Shown here one piece after another: positions 32,377 to 43,114 of a DNA stretch of 64,000 nucleotides. Positions within the stretch are counted from its first letter, which is position 1. Every line of letters starts with the position of its first letter. The position numbers and the translations under genes are program-made. A model generated the notes under the pieces. It was not told the origin of the DNA. It made no database searches and worked only from the letters and a program-made list of their open reading frames with translations. The DNA comes from Capra hircus. Its lineage: Eukaryota > Chordata > Mammalia > Artiodactyla > Bovidae. The stretch is from the NCBI RefSeq assembly GCF_001704415.2, contig NC_030826.1, positions 29,693,324-29,757,323 on the forward strand, written 5' to 3'.

Positions 32377-32530
32377 TACATTTTGAATGAGAGCTTGGGG
32401 CGAAGAGAGTGCCTAAAGGAAGAAGCTTAGAGGTATGCTACTTCTAGCTTTCTGTGACCTCTCAGAACTAGTTCCGTATTTTTATCCTTTCACTCAAAGT
32501 ACCGACAGAGTTATTAGAAATATGGGACAG

Positions 32531-32726
32531 GTTGGGACTTCCCTGGTGGTTCAGTGGTTAAAATTTCATCTTTCAGTGTAGGGGGTATGGGTTCTATCCC
32601 TGGTGGGAGAGCTAAGATCCCACATGCCTTGGGGCCAAAGAACCAAAGCATAAAACAGAAGGAACACCGTAACAAAATCAATAACGACTTTAAAAAATGG
32701 TTCACATAAAAAAAAAAACTTAAAAA
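32531..32726 (+). mobile_element. CHR-type SINE with 15-bp target duplication
   Basis: The head starts 'gttgggacttccctggtgg'; the body is 'ccacatgccttggggccaaa'; the tail is A-rich (32709-32726). Flanked by AGAAATATGGGACAG (32516-32530) and AGAAATATAGGACAG (32727-32741). Confidence 0.93.
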
Positions 32727-32741
32727 AGAAATATAGGACAG

Positions 32742-33469
32742 ATAGGAGCAGGTACAGTGGCTAGATGGTATGGAATTGGGGAAACCAAAGGCTTTAAGGC
32801 GAGGTGGGGGGCATCCTTGCAACATACTCCAAGTTGTAACACATAAATGACTGCCTCCTTCTAATCAAGGAAGATAATGGCTATCACCTTGTGGAAGTGG
32901 TGATCACTGAACAGCAGGAAAATAGCCTGAAAGGTCCCCGTGGTGTCAGTAACCTAGGAGTCCTCTCCAGCCGACCAAGACGGCCATAACAGGTGGTGCT
33001 AACGAGCCTGAAGTGACGCAAGCTCTTTCTGCAGTCTGCTGCCTGCCACAAGCCCCCTCCCAGCTGCGGGTCACCAAACCCCTGCCGACTGTGGGTTCTT
33101 CCCTGGGAAGTGCCAGGATGCTCAATGGACTGTGTCACCTCCTCCATAGGCTTTCCAAGATGGTGATGGTTCCAGCACAATGACCACCGCTCCTGTCTGA
33201 AGCCATTCAGGTTTGGCCCGGACTTGCTGTGGCTCTAAAGGGAGGAGCCTGGACTTAACTTTTAGATTCTGATTCACAGGGTAGTCTTCCAGCTGCTCAC
33301 CACACCCTCTTCTCTCCTAGCCTCTGGAAAGAAGCCATGCAATCAAGTGGTTCATAGTCCAGCTTTCTAGCAACATACGCCTTCACAGCTTCAGTTCATT
33401 AAGTGGTGATGGTTTAGGTTTAGAAAGCTCTCATTTGACTTAACTCTCCAAAATTGTAACCACCATATA
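32742..33469. other. Nothing recognised
   Basis: No gene supported. The 98-residue minus frame at 32884-33180 has no features I recognise. Confidence 0.4.
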
Positions 33470-33690
33470 TTGATTATTTTTTCTGTGCTAGAGATTTTTT
33501 AAGCCCTTTATAGCCACCGTCTCATGGAATTTCAGAACTCTTTGTGATAGAAGCTTTATTATCCCCATTGCCCAGATGAAAAACAGAGGGATAGAGAAGT
33601 TAATGAATTGTTCAGTGTCTTATAGGCAGCAAGTGCCAAACTTCAGAGTGCTTAGTAACTTAACTATGTACTGTGTTGACATGTCTGTGA
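33470..33690 (-). mobile_element. MIR SINE, reversed, long copy
   Basis: 'tattgattattttttctgtg' leads to 'ccatctcatgg'-like text, 'attatccccattgcccag' (33558), 'gatgaaaaacagaggg' and 'ggcagcaagtgccaaac', the order of a complete reversed MIR. Confidence 0.6.
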
Positions 33691-34127
33691 GTTTCAGTCT
33701 CTCCAAATATATCCTAATCTGCGAGTCGAAGGCACACATCACCACCCATCACTATACCTGCTGTGTTTGGGGGAGGATTCCTAAAGTTTGGTTCCTTCTT
33801 TTTTAAAAAAAAGTAATTAAGTTTCCTAACATAGAAACCTCAGTATATGAAACCAAAATACAGAGACATCTATTGCTTCTAGGCTTGGCCAGAGTTGAAC
33901 CGAGGAACTAAGTATTAGAACATGGTCAGTAATAATCATAGGCCCATTGATTAGATAGGCAGAGAACCATTACATTTCAAACATATGCTGTTAAGCCCAA
34001 CAAAGATGTATTCTATCGAGGATCGTCTAAATCCACAGCTCCTTGGATTCAACGATTCAAAGGATGTAAAGACGTTTAACAAGGTGTGATGAGCACTTTA
34101 TTCCCAGAATGAGTAGGGATGAGCCTT
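33691..34127. other. Nothing recognised
   Basis: No gene or named repeat. Confidence 0.4.
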
Positions 34128-34346
34128 GTTGTTGTTTAGTTACTCTGTTGTTTAGTTATGTCTGACCCTTTTTCAAACCCATGGACTATAGCCTGCCAGG
34201 CTCCTCTGTCCATGTATTTCACAGGCAAAGAATACTAGAGTGGTTGCCATTTCCTTCCCCAGGGGATCTTCTTGATCCAGGAATTGAACCCAAGTCTCCT
34301 GCATTGGCAGGTGGATTCTTTACCACTGAGCCACCAAGGAAGCCCA
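34128..34346 (-). mobile_element. Bov-tA SINE, reversed
   Basis: Full length. Its tail end carries a small duplication of 'ttgtttagtta' (34133 and 34149). Head ends 'ccaccaaggaagccc'. Confidence 0.92.
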
Positions 34347-35077
34347 TGGGAATGAATCTTAGATTGGTCCAAATTCAGCCCCACTTTTCCTAAGAATATA
34401 GGGTTTGGCTTTTACGCCATCATCACTCCTTTATTTGTCTAGCCAGCATCATCTCCACCTTAAACAGCTTCCAAGGGTCCCAGGTCATTCTAGGAGGCCT
34501 ATCCACGTTGCAAGATGGAGGAAGCCTGAGAGAGTAAATGCACCTGGACATCACTCCTAGTCAGCAGGCAATGTTCTGGCAGCTGGCTGTGAAAATTACT
34601 CAGGGTGGCAAAGAGATGGCAATTGTTACAGCTCTGTGTCTCTCCTTGGCTCTTGGGATGTTCGGTTCTCACAGGAATGGGATGGTAAGAGCGTCAGGTG
34701 GTGATTCAGCTCTTACATGCCAGTCTGGCACCAGGGACAGAGGGGGACTCCTTAGGCATAGGATGGACAGTTCCTTCCGAGTGGTTCAGCTCCTGTTTGG
34801 TCCCAACCCATGGTATCTCTGTCTCGGCTGGGAGTGGGAAAGCCTGTTTCATATATTCTTCTAAATCTATTGTTCTGAATAGAACAATAGATTTGTTCTG
34901 TTGAACAAATAGAACAAATAGACCCTGAATCCTGAGTTTAGAAATCCAAAAGTCAAAAATCTGTTTGCATTGTCTATTTCTGCTTTGACAACCCTCCTTT
35001 GCAGTAAGGGTACCCCATTTGCTTGGGCTGGAGGGAAATGCTTCCGTTTGTCTGCAGTCATCATCTCTTTTTTGAAA
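34347..35077. other. Non-coding with tandem hairpins near 34.9 kb
   Basis: No recognised gene. Two adjacent perfect inverted repeats lie at 34863-34910. The 108- and 68-residue frames at 34538-34904 overlap in different frames and lack features. Confidence 0.4.
34863..34919. repeat. Two adjacent short hairpins
   Basis: Arms 34863-34876 and 34881-34894 are perfect 14-bp inverted repeats around GAAT. Arms 34891-34898 and 34903-34910 are perfect 8-bp inverted repeats around TGTT. A further AGAACAAAT copy sits at 34911-34919. Confidence 0.85.
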
Positions 35078-35378
35078 AAAAATATATTTATTTATTTTTG
35101 GCTGTGCAGGGTATTCACTGCTGCAGGAGGGCTTTCTCTAGTTGTGGAGAGCGGGGGCTATTTCTCATTGTGGTGGCTTCTCTTGTTATGGAACACGGGC
35201 TCCAAGGCACATGGACACAGTGGTTATGGCTCAGGAGCTCCAGAGAGCAGACACAGCAGTTGTGGTCATAGGCTTAGTTTCTCCATGGCATGTGGGATCT
35301 TCCTGTACCAGGGATCAAACCAGTGTCCCCTGCATTGCAAGGTGGATTCTTAACCACTTGGCCACCAGGGAAGCCCAT
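35078..35378 (-). mobile_element. CHR-type SINE, reversed, full length
   Basis: ATTTATTTATTT tail at 35084-35098, long body ('gctgtgcagggtattcactg', 'ctagttgtggagagcggggg', 'ggtggcttctcttgtt') and complete head ending 'ggccaccagggaagccc'. The longest CHR copy here. Confidence 0.93.
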
Positions 35379-35705
35379 GCAAAGTTGACCATAATATGTC
35401 CCCTCTTTATATGATACAAGAGCTCCTAGTCATGGGCACGGATTTTCAGCCATGGTCTTCCCCACTGGGGACTGTCTGTTAATGAATTACTGGAAGCATG
35501 GAAAGGCAGAGAATGTGTGCTCTGGCAGGCAGATCAGCTCTCAAAGGAGCAGAGAGACAGGGCTGGGCTAAGCATGCTAGGGTTCTTATTTATTATCCAG
35601 TTATTCCCCTTCCTCTCACGTGAAGCCTGAGAGGATAGAGGGGAGGAAAATTTCCCCAGGGGCAAAAAAAAATTTTTTAGGAAAATACGAGCTGAAGCCA
35701 CCCTG
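35379..35705. other. Nothing recognised
   Basis: About 330 bases; contains an A run at 35665-35675 but no gene. Confidence 0.4.
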
Positions 35706-35858
35706 AGATCCTACCACACACCCACCACGATTGCTAACATAAAAAAGACAAAACCTTCTATGACTTGGTGAGGATGGGGAACAACTGAACTCATACATGG
35801 CTGATGAGAATACAAAATGGTACTGCTTGGGAAAATCTTTTGCCATTACCTAGTAAAG
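35706..35858 (+). mobile_element. Old L1, 5' part of an interrupted copy
   Basis: 'gtgaggatggggaacaactg' (35769) and 'gatgagaatacaaaatggta' (35803) belong to the end of L1 ORF2. It breaks off at AGTAAAG, and the same L1 text resumes at 38414. Confidence 0.7.
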
Positions 35859-38200
35859 TTTCATTTCCATGGCAAACCATTCAATATCACGGTAATCCAA
35901 GTCTATGCCCCAACCAGTAACGCTGAAGAAGCTGAAGTTGAACAGTTCTATGAAGACCTACAAGACCTTCTAGAATTAACACCCCAAAAAGATGTGCTTT
36001 TCATTATAGGGGACTGGAATGTAAAAGTAGAAGTCAAGAAAAACCTGGAATAACAGGCAGATTTGGCCTTGGAGTACAGCATGGAGCAGGGCAAAGGCTA
36101 ATAGAGTTCTGCCAAGAGAACACAGTAGTCATAACAAACACCCTCTTCCAACAACATACGAGAAGACTCTACACATGGACATCACCCGATGGTCGACACC
36201 GAAATCAGATTGATTATATTCTTTGCAGCCAAAGATGGAGAAGCATTATACACTCAGCAAAAATAAGACAAGGAGCAGACTGTGGCTCAGATCATGAACT
36301 CCTTATTGCCAAATTCAGACTGAAATTGAAAAAAGTGGAGAAAACCAATACAACATTCAGATATGACCTAAATCAAATCCCTTATGACTATACAGTGGAA
36401 GTGAGAAATAGATTTAAGGGACTAGATCTGATAGACAGAGTGCCTGATGAACTATGGATGGAGGTTTGTAACATTGTACAGGAGAGAGGAATCAAGACCA
36501 TCCCCAAGAAAAAGAAATGCAAAAGGCAAAATGATTGTCTGAGGAGGCCTTACAAATAGCTGTGAAAAGAAGAGAGGTGAAAAGCAAAGGAGAAAAGGAA
36601 AGATATACCCATTTGAATGCATAGTTCCAAAGAATAGCAAGGAGAGATAAGAAAGCCTTCCTCAGTGATCAATGCAAAGAAATAGAGGACAACAACAGAA
36701 TGGGAAAGACTAGAGATCTCTTCAAGATAATTAGAGATACCAAGGGAACATTTCATGCAAAGATGGGCTTAATAAAGGACAGAAATGGTAGGGACCTAAC
36801 AGAAGCAGAAGATATTAAGAAGTGGCAAGAATACACAGAAGAACTATACAAAAAAGATCTTCACGACCCAGATAATCACAATGGTGTGATCACTCACCTA
36901 GAGCCAGACATCCTGGAATGTGAAGTCAAGTGGGCCTTAGAAAGCATCACTACGAACAAAGCTAGTGGAAGTGATGGAATTCCAGTTGAGCTATTTCAAA
37001 TCCTGAAAGATGATGCTGTGAAAGTGCTGCACTCAATATGCCAGCAAATCTGGAAAACTCAGCAGTGGCCACAGGACTGGAAAAGGTCAGTTTTCATTCC
37101 AATCCCAAAGAAAGGCAATGCCAAAGAATGCTCAAACTACCGCACGATTGCACTCATCTCACACGCTAGTAAAGTAATGCTCAAAATTCTCCAAGCCAGG
37201 CTTCAGCAATATGTGAACCGTGAGCTTCCAAATGTTCAAGCTGGATTTAGAAAAGGCAGAGGAACCAGAGATCAAATTGCCAACATCCGTTGGATCATGG
37301 AAAAAGCAAGAGAGTTCCAGAAAAACATCTACTTCTGCTTTATTGACAATGCCAAAGCCTTTGACTGTGTGGATCACAATAAAGTGTGGAAAATTCTGAA
37401 AGAGATGGGAATACCAGACCACCTGACCTGCCTCTTGAGAAACTTGTATGCAGGTCAGGAAGCAACAGTTAGAACTGGACGTGGAACAACAGACTGGTTC
37501 CAAATAGGAAAAGGAGTATGTCAAGGCTGTATATTGTCACCCTGCTTATTTAACTTCTATGCAGAGTATATCATGAGAAACACTGGGCTGGAGGAAGCAC
37601 AAGCTGGAATCAAGATTGCCGGGAGAAATATCAATAACCTCAGATATGCAGATGACACCACCCTCATGGCAGAAAGTGAAGAAGAACTAAAGAGCCTCTT
37701 GATGAAAGTGAAAGATGAGAGTGAAAAAGTTGGCTTAAAGCTCAACATTTAGAAAACGAAGATCATGGCATCTGGTCCCATCACTTCATGGCAAATAGAT
37801 GGGGAAGCAGTGGAAACAGTGGCTGACTTTATTTTGAGGGGGCTCCAAAATCACTGCAGATGGTTACTTCAGCCATGAAATTAAAAGGCATTTACTCCTT
37901 GCAAGGAAAGTTATGACTAACTTAGGCAGCATATTAAAAAGCAGAGACATTACTTTGTCAACAAAGGTCCATTTAGTCAAGGCTATGGTTTCTCCAGTGG
38001 TTATGTTTGGATGTAAGAGTTGGACTATAAAGAAAGCTGAGTGCCAAAGAATTGATGCTTTTGAACTGTGGTGTTGGAGAAGACTCTTGAGAGTCAGGAG
38101 ATCCAACCAGTCCATCCTCAAGGAGATCAGTCCTGGGTGTTCATTGGTAAGACTGATTTTGAAGCTGAAATTCCAATACTTTGGCCACCTGATGTGAAAA
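35859..38200 (+). pseudogene. BovB coding remnant with open reverse-transcriptase frame
   Basis: The endonuclease part is incomplete: its N-terminus is lost, GDWN is present (about 36010), then a one-base loss near 36030 shifts the frame. IDYIL and SDH are still readable at 36208-36300. Stops occur at 36557-36559 and near 36621. The frame 36700-37752 (350 residues) is open across the reverse transcriptase: KASG (87-90), FID...AFD (214-222), QG (275-276) and the catalytic YADD (316-319). A TAG at 37750-37752 and further breaks split the C-terminus (37913-38197). Without a working endonuclease or 5' end it cannot move itself. Confidence 0.92.
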
Positions 38201-38413
38201 GCTGACTGATTTGAAAAGACCCTGACGCTGGGAAAGATTGAGGGCAGGAGGAGAAGGGGACGACAGAGGATGAGATGGTTGGATGGCATCACCAGCTTGA
38301 TGAACATGGGTTTGAGTGGACTCCGGGAGTTGGTGACGGACAGGGGGGCCTGGCATGCTGTGGTTCATGGGGTAGCAAAGAGTTGGACACGACTGAGTGA
38401 ATGAACTGAACTG
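35859..38413 (+). mobile_element. BovB LINE copy 2, 5'-truncated, in L1
   Basis: It starts inside the endonuclease region, at the base corresponding to about 3763 in copy 1, and runs to the CTGAACTGA 3' end. Flanked by AGTAAAG at 35852-35858 and 38414-38420, a 7-bp target duplication. It landed in an older L1 lying in the same direction. Very similar to copy 1 base for base, suggesting neither is ancient. Confidence 0.95.
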
Positions 38414-38710
38414 AGTAAAGGTGAATATATGCATAGCCTGTGACCCAGTAATCCCACTCCTGGGCATACATGTTTTTCATCAAAAGACTTAGAGCAGAAT
38501 GTTCACAGCAGCACTGTTCATAAGTACAAAATCACCAAATGCCCAGTGTCAATAGAATGAATAGATAGTAGCACGTTCACACAGTGGAATACTCTACAGT
38601 GATGAGAAGGAACAAAATACCAGCAATACAGATGTATTCACAAACTTAATGTTGAGTAAAAGCCAAACCAAAACATATAAATCCTTTGTTGAACAGCAGA
38701 AACCAACAGA
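38414..38710 (+). mobile_element. Old L1, continuation after BovB copy 2
   Basis: 'cctgtgacccagtaatccc' (38438), 'gttcacagcagcactgttc' (38500) and 'acagtggaatactctacag' (38581) are consecutive L1 ORF2-end words, in register with 35706-35858. Confidence 0.8.
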
Positions 38711-38832
38711 ACATTGTTGTCGTTCAGTTGCATGGTCGTGTCCGATTCTTTGCGACCCCATGGACTGCAGCTCTCCAGGCTTCCCAGTCCTTCAGCATCT
38801 CCCGGAGCTTGCTCAAACTCATGTCCATTGAC
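38711..38832 (-). mobile_element. BovB 3'-end fragment, reversed
   Basis: 'gttgtcgttcagttgcatgg', then 'gcgaccccatggactgcag' and 'ttgctcaaactcatgtcc'. About 120 bases of the BovB terminus inserted in the same old L1. Confidence 0.85.
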
Positions 38833-38837
38833 ACAAA

Positions 38838-39210
38838 ATTATAAAGCAATGATTCTCCAGTTAACTAACGATGACCCTATATGCAAGATAGCAAAAGAGA
38901 CACAGATGTGAAGAACAGAATTTTGGACTATGTGGGTGAAGGCGAGGGTGGGACGATATGAGAGAATAGCAGTGAAACGTATATTACCATATGTAAAACA
39001 GATGACCAGTGCAAATTCCATGCATGAAGCAGGGCCCCCAAAGCTGGTGCTCTGGGACAACCCAGAGGGATGGGGTGTGGAGGGAGGTGGAGGGGGGTCC
39101 AGGATGTGGGGACACCTGTGCACCCATGACGGATGCATGTCGATGTATGGCAAAAACCACAATACTGTAAAGTAATTAGCTTCCAATTAAAATAAATACA
39201 TTTTTTAAAA
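38838..39210 (+). mobile_element. L1_BT-like 3' end
   Basis: A bovine-type L1 terminus: 'acgatgaccctatatgcaag' (38868), 'gaatagcagtgaaacgtat' (38963), G-rich middle (39065-39115), 'gatgtatggcaaaaaccac' (39144), and end 'ccaattaaaataaataca'. 5'-truncated. Sits inside the older L1. Confidence 0.85.
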
Positions 39211-39231
39211 AGCAAATTTAAAAAGAAAAAA

Positions 39232-39365
39232 CAGGTATTATATAGTTATATAATATTATATAAAATATACTATATAAAGTATTATTATATAATATAGAGT
39301 ACTATAATATTATATGCAATATTTGTTACTATACACTATATAGTTTCATTTATATAAAATCGAAA
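39232..39365. repeat. AT-rich low-complexity block
   Basis: Almost entirely A and T, with many TATA/ATAT self-complementary words, directly after the L1_BT tail. Probably grown from the tail. Confidence 0.85.
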
Positions 39366-39560
39366 GCAGGCAAACTAAGTGACGCTGTTAGCAGTCAGGA
39401 AAGTGAGGCACATGGTAGACTTCTGGGGTGCTGGTGATGATCTGTTTTTTGATTCAGGCGCTGGTTACGTTACAGTGTAAGGTTGGTGAAAATTCATTGG
39501 TTTATATCATTGTTATGCTTTTCTCACCATTAATTATGCTTTAACTGCAAGTTCACTCAG
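39366..39560 (+). mobile_element. Old L1, final part
   Basis: 'ctggggtgctggtgatgatc' (39423), 'gcgctggttacgtt' (39459) and 'ggtgaaaattcattgg' (39485) are the 3' terminal words of old L1 elements, completing the interrupted copy begun at 35706. Confidence 0.65.
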
Positions 39561-39877
39561 ACACCACCCCCGACATAGACACATGGACATACACACAAGC
39601 TTCACTCTCCCTGCCTCTCCAAAAACTGAATGGCTTCTGGATGGCAGCCTTGAACAGACCCTTTAACTTCCTCCCAGAAGTGCCTATGAACATGGCAGAA
39701 AAGCCATCCGAGTTTGGCAGTCAACCCTGTTGGCAGCATGGGAGGAAGCTTCCCCTGTGCCCCAGGGCTAGCTGTAAGGGATGGACAGTCATGTTGGCAG
39801 ACCACCCGTGTGATGCTGTGGGTGAGTCTGTCCACTTGAAAACAGTAGACATGCCTTTCTTCCTTCTTTACTATCTG
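39561..39877. other. Nothing recognised
   Basis: No gene supported; opposite-strand frames overlap at 39602-39925. Confidence 0.4.
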
Positions 39878-40092
39878 TGCACGCGTTCAGTCATGGCCCA
39901 CTATTTACGACCTCATGGACTGTAGCCCACCAGGCTCCTCTGTCCAGGGGATTTCCCAGGCAAGAATACTGGAGTGTGGGCTGCCACTTCCTTCTCCATG
40001 GGATCTTCCTGACCCAGGGACGGAACCTGTGTCTCCCACGTCTCCTGCACTGGCAGTTGAAATCTTCACCACAAAGCCACCTGGGAAGCCCT
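39878..40092 (-). mobile_element. Bov-tA SINE, reversed
   Basis: Full length, with tail at 39885-39930 and head ending 'gccacctgggaagccc'. The overlapping 139-, 94- and 89-residue frames are SINE sequence. Confidence 0.93.
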
Positions 40093-40169
40093 TCAGTATC
40101 TTTACTCTGGCTTAGAAACTCAAGTTCTGCATGTAAGGAACGCTGAGTTCTGGCCCTTGCTCCAACACG

Positions 40170-40268
40170 CGTATGTGCGCACGTGTGTGTGTGCGTGTGT
40201 GCGTGTGTGTGTGCGCATATGTGCGCACGTGTGTGTGTGCGTGTGTGTGCGTGTGCATGCATATGCCC
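40170..40268. repeat. Compound TG/CG-rich alternating repeat
   Basis: Two near-identical blocks start TATGTGCGCACGTG at about 40172 and 40218, each followed by GTGTGCGTG-type repeats. Strict purine-pyrimidine alternation with CG steps for about 90 bp favours Z-DNA. Confidence 0.9.
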
Positions 40269-40699
40269 ATGTGTAGGGGGTGAGGAGGGTCGGTCCCTTT
40301 CTCCCATCATTAATCCTGTTACAGTATAAAAGGGACTTGAAAATATTCCCTTATCCCATCTGGTTTCTAAACTAGAAATTTGGTTCTTAATCTGTGTTCA
40401 GGTGGATTGTGAATCCTATGGGGAAATTTTGGCTCTACAGAGCTTGCCTTGGAACGTACTTTCCTTCTTGGAGATGTTTTTTTCCAGAAAAGGTATTTTC
40501 TCCTGCCGTATTATCCATCTCACAATTCTTGATGAGTTTGCTGATCACGTAAAACGGTATCTGGTGTTGTTTTGTTATGCCATTTGTTCACTAAATTATT
40601 TACACAGTTGGCACATCATGCCAGAACTACTAAATCAAAAACCTCTACTTTTTGCTACCAAAAGAATGCTCCATGAAGCAATATGCTGATATTTTAATT
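40269..40699. other. Nothing recognised
   Basis: The 95-residue plus frame at 40402-40689 contains no family features I recognise, and there is no promoter or splice evidence. Confidence 0.4.
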
Positions 40700-41239
40700 G
40701 ACCAGGAACTTGAGTGAAAATTTTATCTTTATTTAAAATTTATATTGAAGTTGACATCTATAATGTGTCAACATTATAGAAAGTGTTTCTACATGGGTTA
40801 GAAAACAGGAAACAGCCTAAAAGAAAGTAGAGAAAGGGTAAGAATTACAACTACAAAACAAGTGAAAATGACCATAAATATATGATGCACTGCCTCACCA
40901 GTCATGAAATCAATGCAGATTAAAATAATACTAAGATTCTTCAGTGATTGTATTTTCAAATATTAAAAAATTTTTAAATATCCAATATTGTACAAACAGG
41001 TGATCTTATTATTGATGACTTGGGCTGGAACTCTTCCTTTCTGGGCAATATCTCTTCCGATTAAAAAAGCACGTTTTACCAACACATTAAAATTGTGAGC
41101 CTTCTAACCTATGATTCCTACAGAGATACTTAAGCAAATATGAAGACACACAGGTAAACCTGCAGGTTTGTTGGTAACAGAAATATGGTAAGAAACCTGA
41201 ATATGAAACAGTTTAGAACCTTTCTAAAATAAATAGCTG
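40700..41239 (+). mobile_element. Old L1 3' region, left part
   Basis: 'cctcaccagtcatgaaatc' (40893), 'aatgcagattaaaataata' and 'acctatgattcctacagag' (41107) follow degraded L1 ORF2 end sequence. It is cut by an LTR at 41246. Confidence 0.55.
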
Positions 41240-41245
41240 TGCTGC

Positions 41246-41795
41246 TGAAGAAGGAATTCATAGGGCCTGGACTCCACCTTAGGCCTGTTCATGCTGATCG
41301 TGCTCGGCCACCTTTCCAACGGACTCTGAACTCTGTGTTTAGTGCCTATGAAAACAAGAACAGAGGGATAAGACCCCCTCCAGACAGGGGAACCTTGAAG
41401 ATCGTATCTAGGTTACTCATCGCCTGAGAGAAAACATACACTATCACCCCTTCCTCCAGACAGGCCATAAATTTTTCTGTATCAGAGTGTAACCTTGGGT
41501 TTATTGATTATTGGCTAATTGTTTGACCGAGCACATGAGCACATAGCACGTGAATGATGGGGTTATTGGGATTGTATTTTCCTTGGTTTATGTAAGTCTC
41601 AAGGAATTTGGAGTGGTGGGTTCAGACACGTACACATGGGGTATAAAAGATTTTCACAAACGCTGCTCGGGGTCCTTGGCTAAGAGGAGACACTGCCTTG
41701 GGCCTGCCAGTGTAATAAACTGCACTCCACTATCTGCACTGTCTTTCTGAGTGAGTTTGTTTCCCAGAATGCATGGCTACAACATTGCCACATCA
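41246..41795 (+). mobile_element. Solo retroviral-type LTR
   Basis: A probable solo LTR of about 550 bp with TG...CA ends. U3 to about 41640, TATAAAA at 41642-41648, then an R region ('ggtccttggctaagagg') with AATAAA at 41714-41719 and a short U5. It is flanked by TGCTGC (41240-41245) and TGGTGC (41796-41801), a 6-bp target duplication with one mismatch; this boundary is tentative. Old L1 lies on both sides. No viral protein sequence is present. Confidence 0.7.
41642..41719 (+). promoter_or_regulatory. LTR TATA box and poly(A) signal
   Basis: TATAAAA at 41642-41648 and AATAAA at 41714-41719, about 70 bp apart, the usual arrangement of promoter and poly(A) site in a short retroviral R region. 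Could still drive transcription to the right; that is an inference. Confidence 0.6.
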
Positions 41796-41801
41796 TGGTG
41801 C

Positions 41802-42260
41802 TAAATATAAGAAAAAAAAAAAAGATGGAAGAAGTGAATATATACTGTAATCCAATTTTGTAAAAAATTAGTAGAGAAATAAGCATATATGTCTATGCTT
41901 AGGAAAAATTCTGAGAGAATAGATGGAATACTTATCAGTGGTTATTTGGGGAGGAGGGTGTATAGCAAGGGACTTCACCTTTGGCTTTTTTTATTTTTGT
42001 TGTCTGAATATGATTACAAACCTGTTACAATCAGAAAAGACAATAAAGATTTCTAATACTATCAGCTATTCACCCAGTGCTAACCATGTTACGTCTAAGT
42101 GATGGACATTTGGATGGTTTTAAAGTTTTCTTCATTTTATTTTTGTACTTTCCAAAGTTGTCTACAGAGAATACCTACTCCTTTTCATATCAGAAAATAG
42201 GTGGAATTTCAAACAATAAGTCTGTACAATTAGTACTATAACATATGATCAAAATCATGT
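41802..42260 (+). mobile_element. Old L1 3' end, right part
   Basis: 'ctgtaatccaattttgtaaa' (41847), 'tcagtggttatttgggg' (41935) and 'gtctgaatatgattacaaac' continue L1 3' sequence after the LTR. 42060-42260 ('ttttgtactttccaaagttg') may be a second L1 terminus in the same direction. Confidence 0.55.
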
Positions 42261-42864
42261 TGAACATATGGACAGCATAAAGCTTCAAAGAACGTACACC
42301 TGAAAGTTAATGGTAATTAAATGGGTGGTAGGATGATAGCAGATTTTCCCTTTCCGTCTGCTCATTTGCAAAATCAACAGCTGAGTGATGTGAAGATCAA
42401 TAGTTGGGATGACGGTAAGTTTATCATTATTGTAATTGATGTGCTCATTAGTACCTGAGTTCTCTCTCCCCTGGTTTCCTCCATGATTGTTATTTCCACA
42501 CAGCAATGTTAATTATGGTGATATAACGCTAGAATGAGCGGCTAAAAGTGGATTCAGTGGCACCATGGAGACACAAACTAACAAAAGAAAGGGGTCTTTA
42601 GACTTCACTCCGTTGTTGTCAGCGCTTTTCCTAAATATAGCCAAGAAGGCAATCAGACACTGACATTCCAACAAGTACAAACCGTTCAATCTTACAACTG
42701 GCCAAGTAACCCACAACTTGGTGGTTTTCTTCTCTTTTATAAACAAAATTGATCAATGGTCATGGGTCTGTTCTAGAACAAAATCCAAAATTTCCAAGTT
42801 TCTCTTGGGTATTTCCCAAAGAGAGAAGTCTTTGTCCTGAAGCTCCTTATTTTCAAGTATGAGG
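42261..42864. other. Nothing recognised
   Basis: Two minus-strand frames of 73 and 77 residues, no features. Confidence 0.4.
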
Positions 42865-43068
42865 AGTGATAGTCGCTCAGTTGTATCAGATTCTGAGACC
42901 TCATGGATTGTAGCCCTCCAGGCTCCTCTGTCCATGGAATTCTCCAGGCAAGAAAACAAGGGTGGGTAACCATTCACTTCTCCAGGGGATCTTCCCGACC
43001 CAGGGATCAAACCCCAGTCTCCTGTATTGTAGGCAGATTCTTTACTGTCTGAACCACCAGGGAAGCCC
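42865..43068 (-). mobile_element. Bov-tA SINE, reversed
   Basis: Full length, with tail at 42868-42915 and head ending 'accaccagggaagccc'. Confidence 0.92.
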
Positions 43069-43114
43069 AAGCCTCGATTTCATTATCTGTCAAATAAAAG
43101 AATAGGTGATTGCT

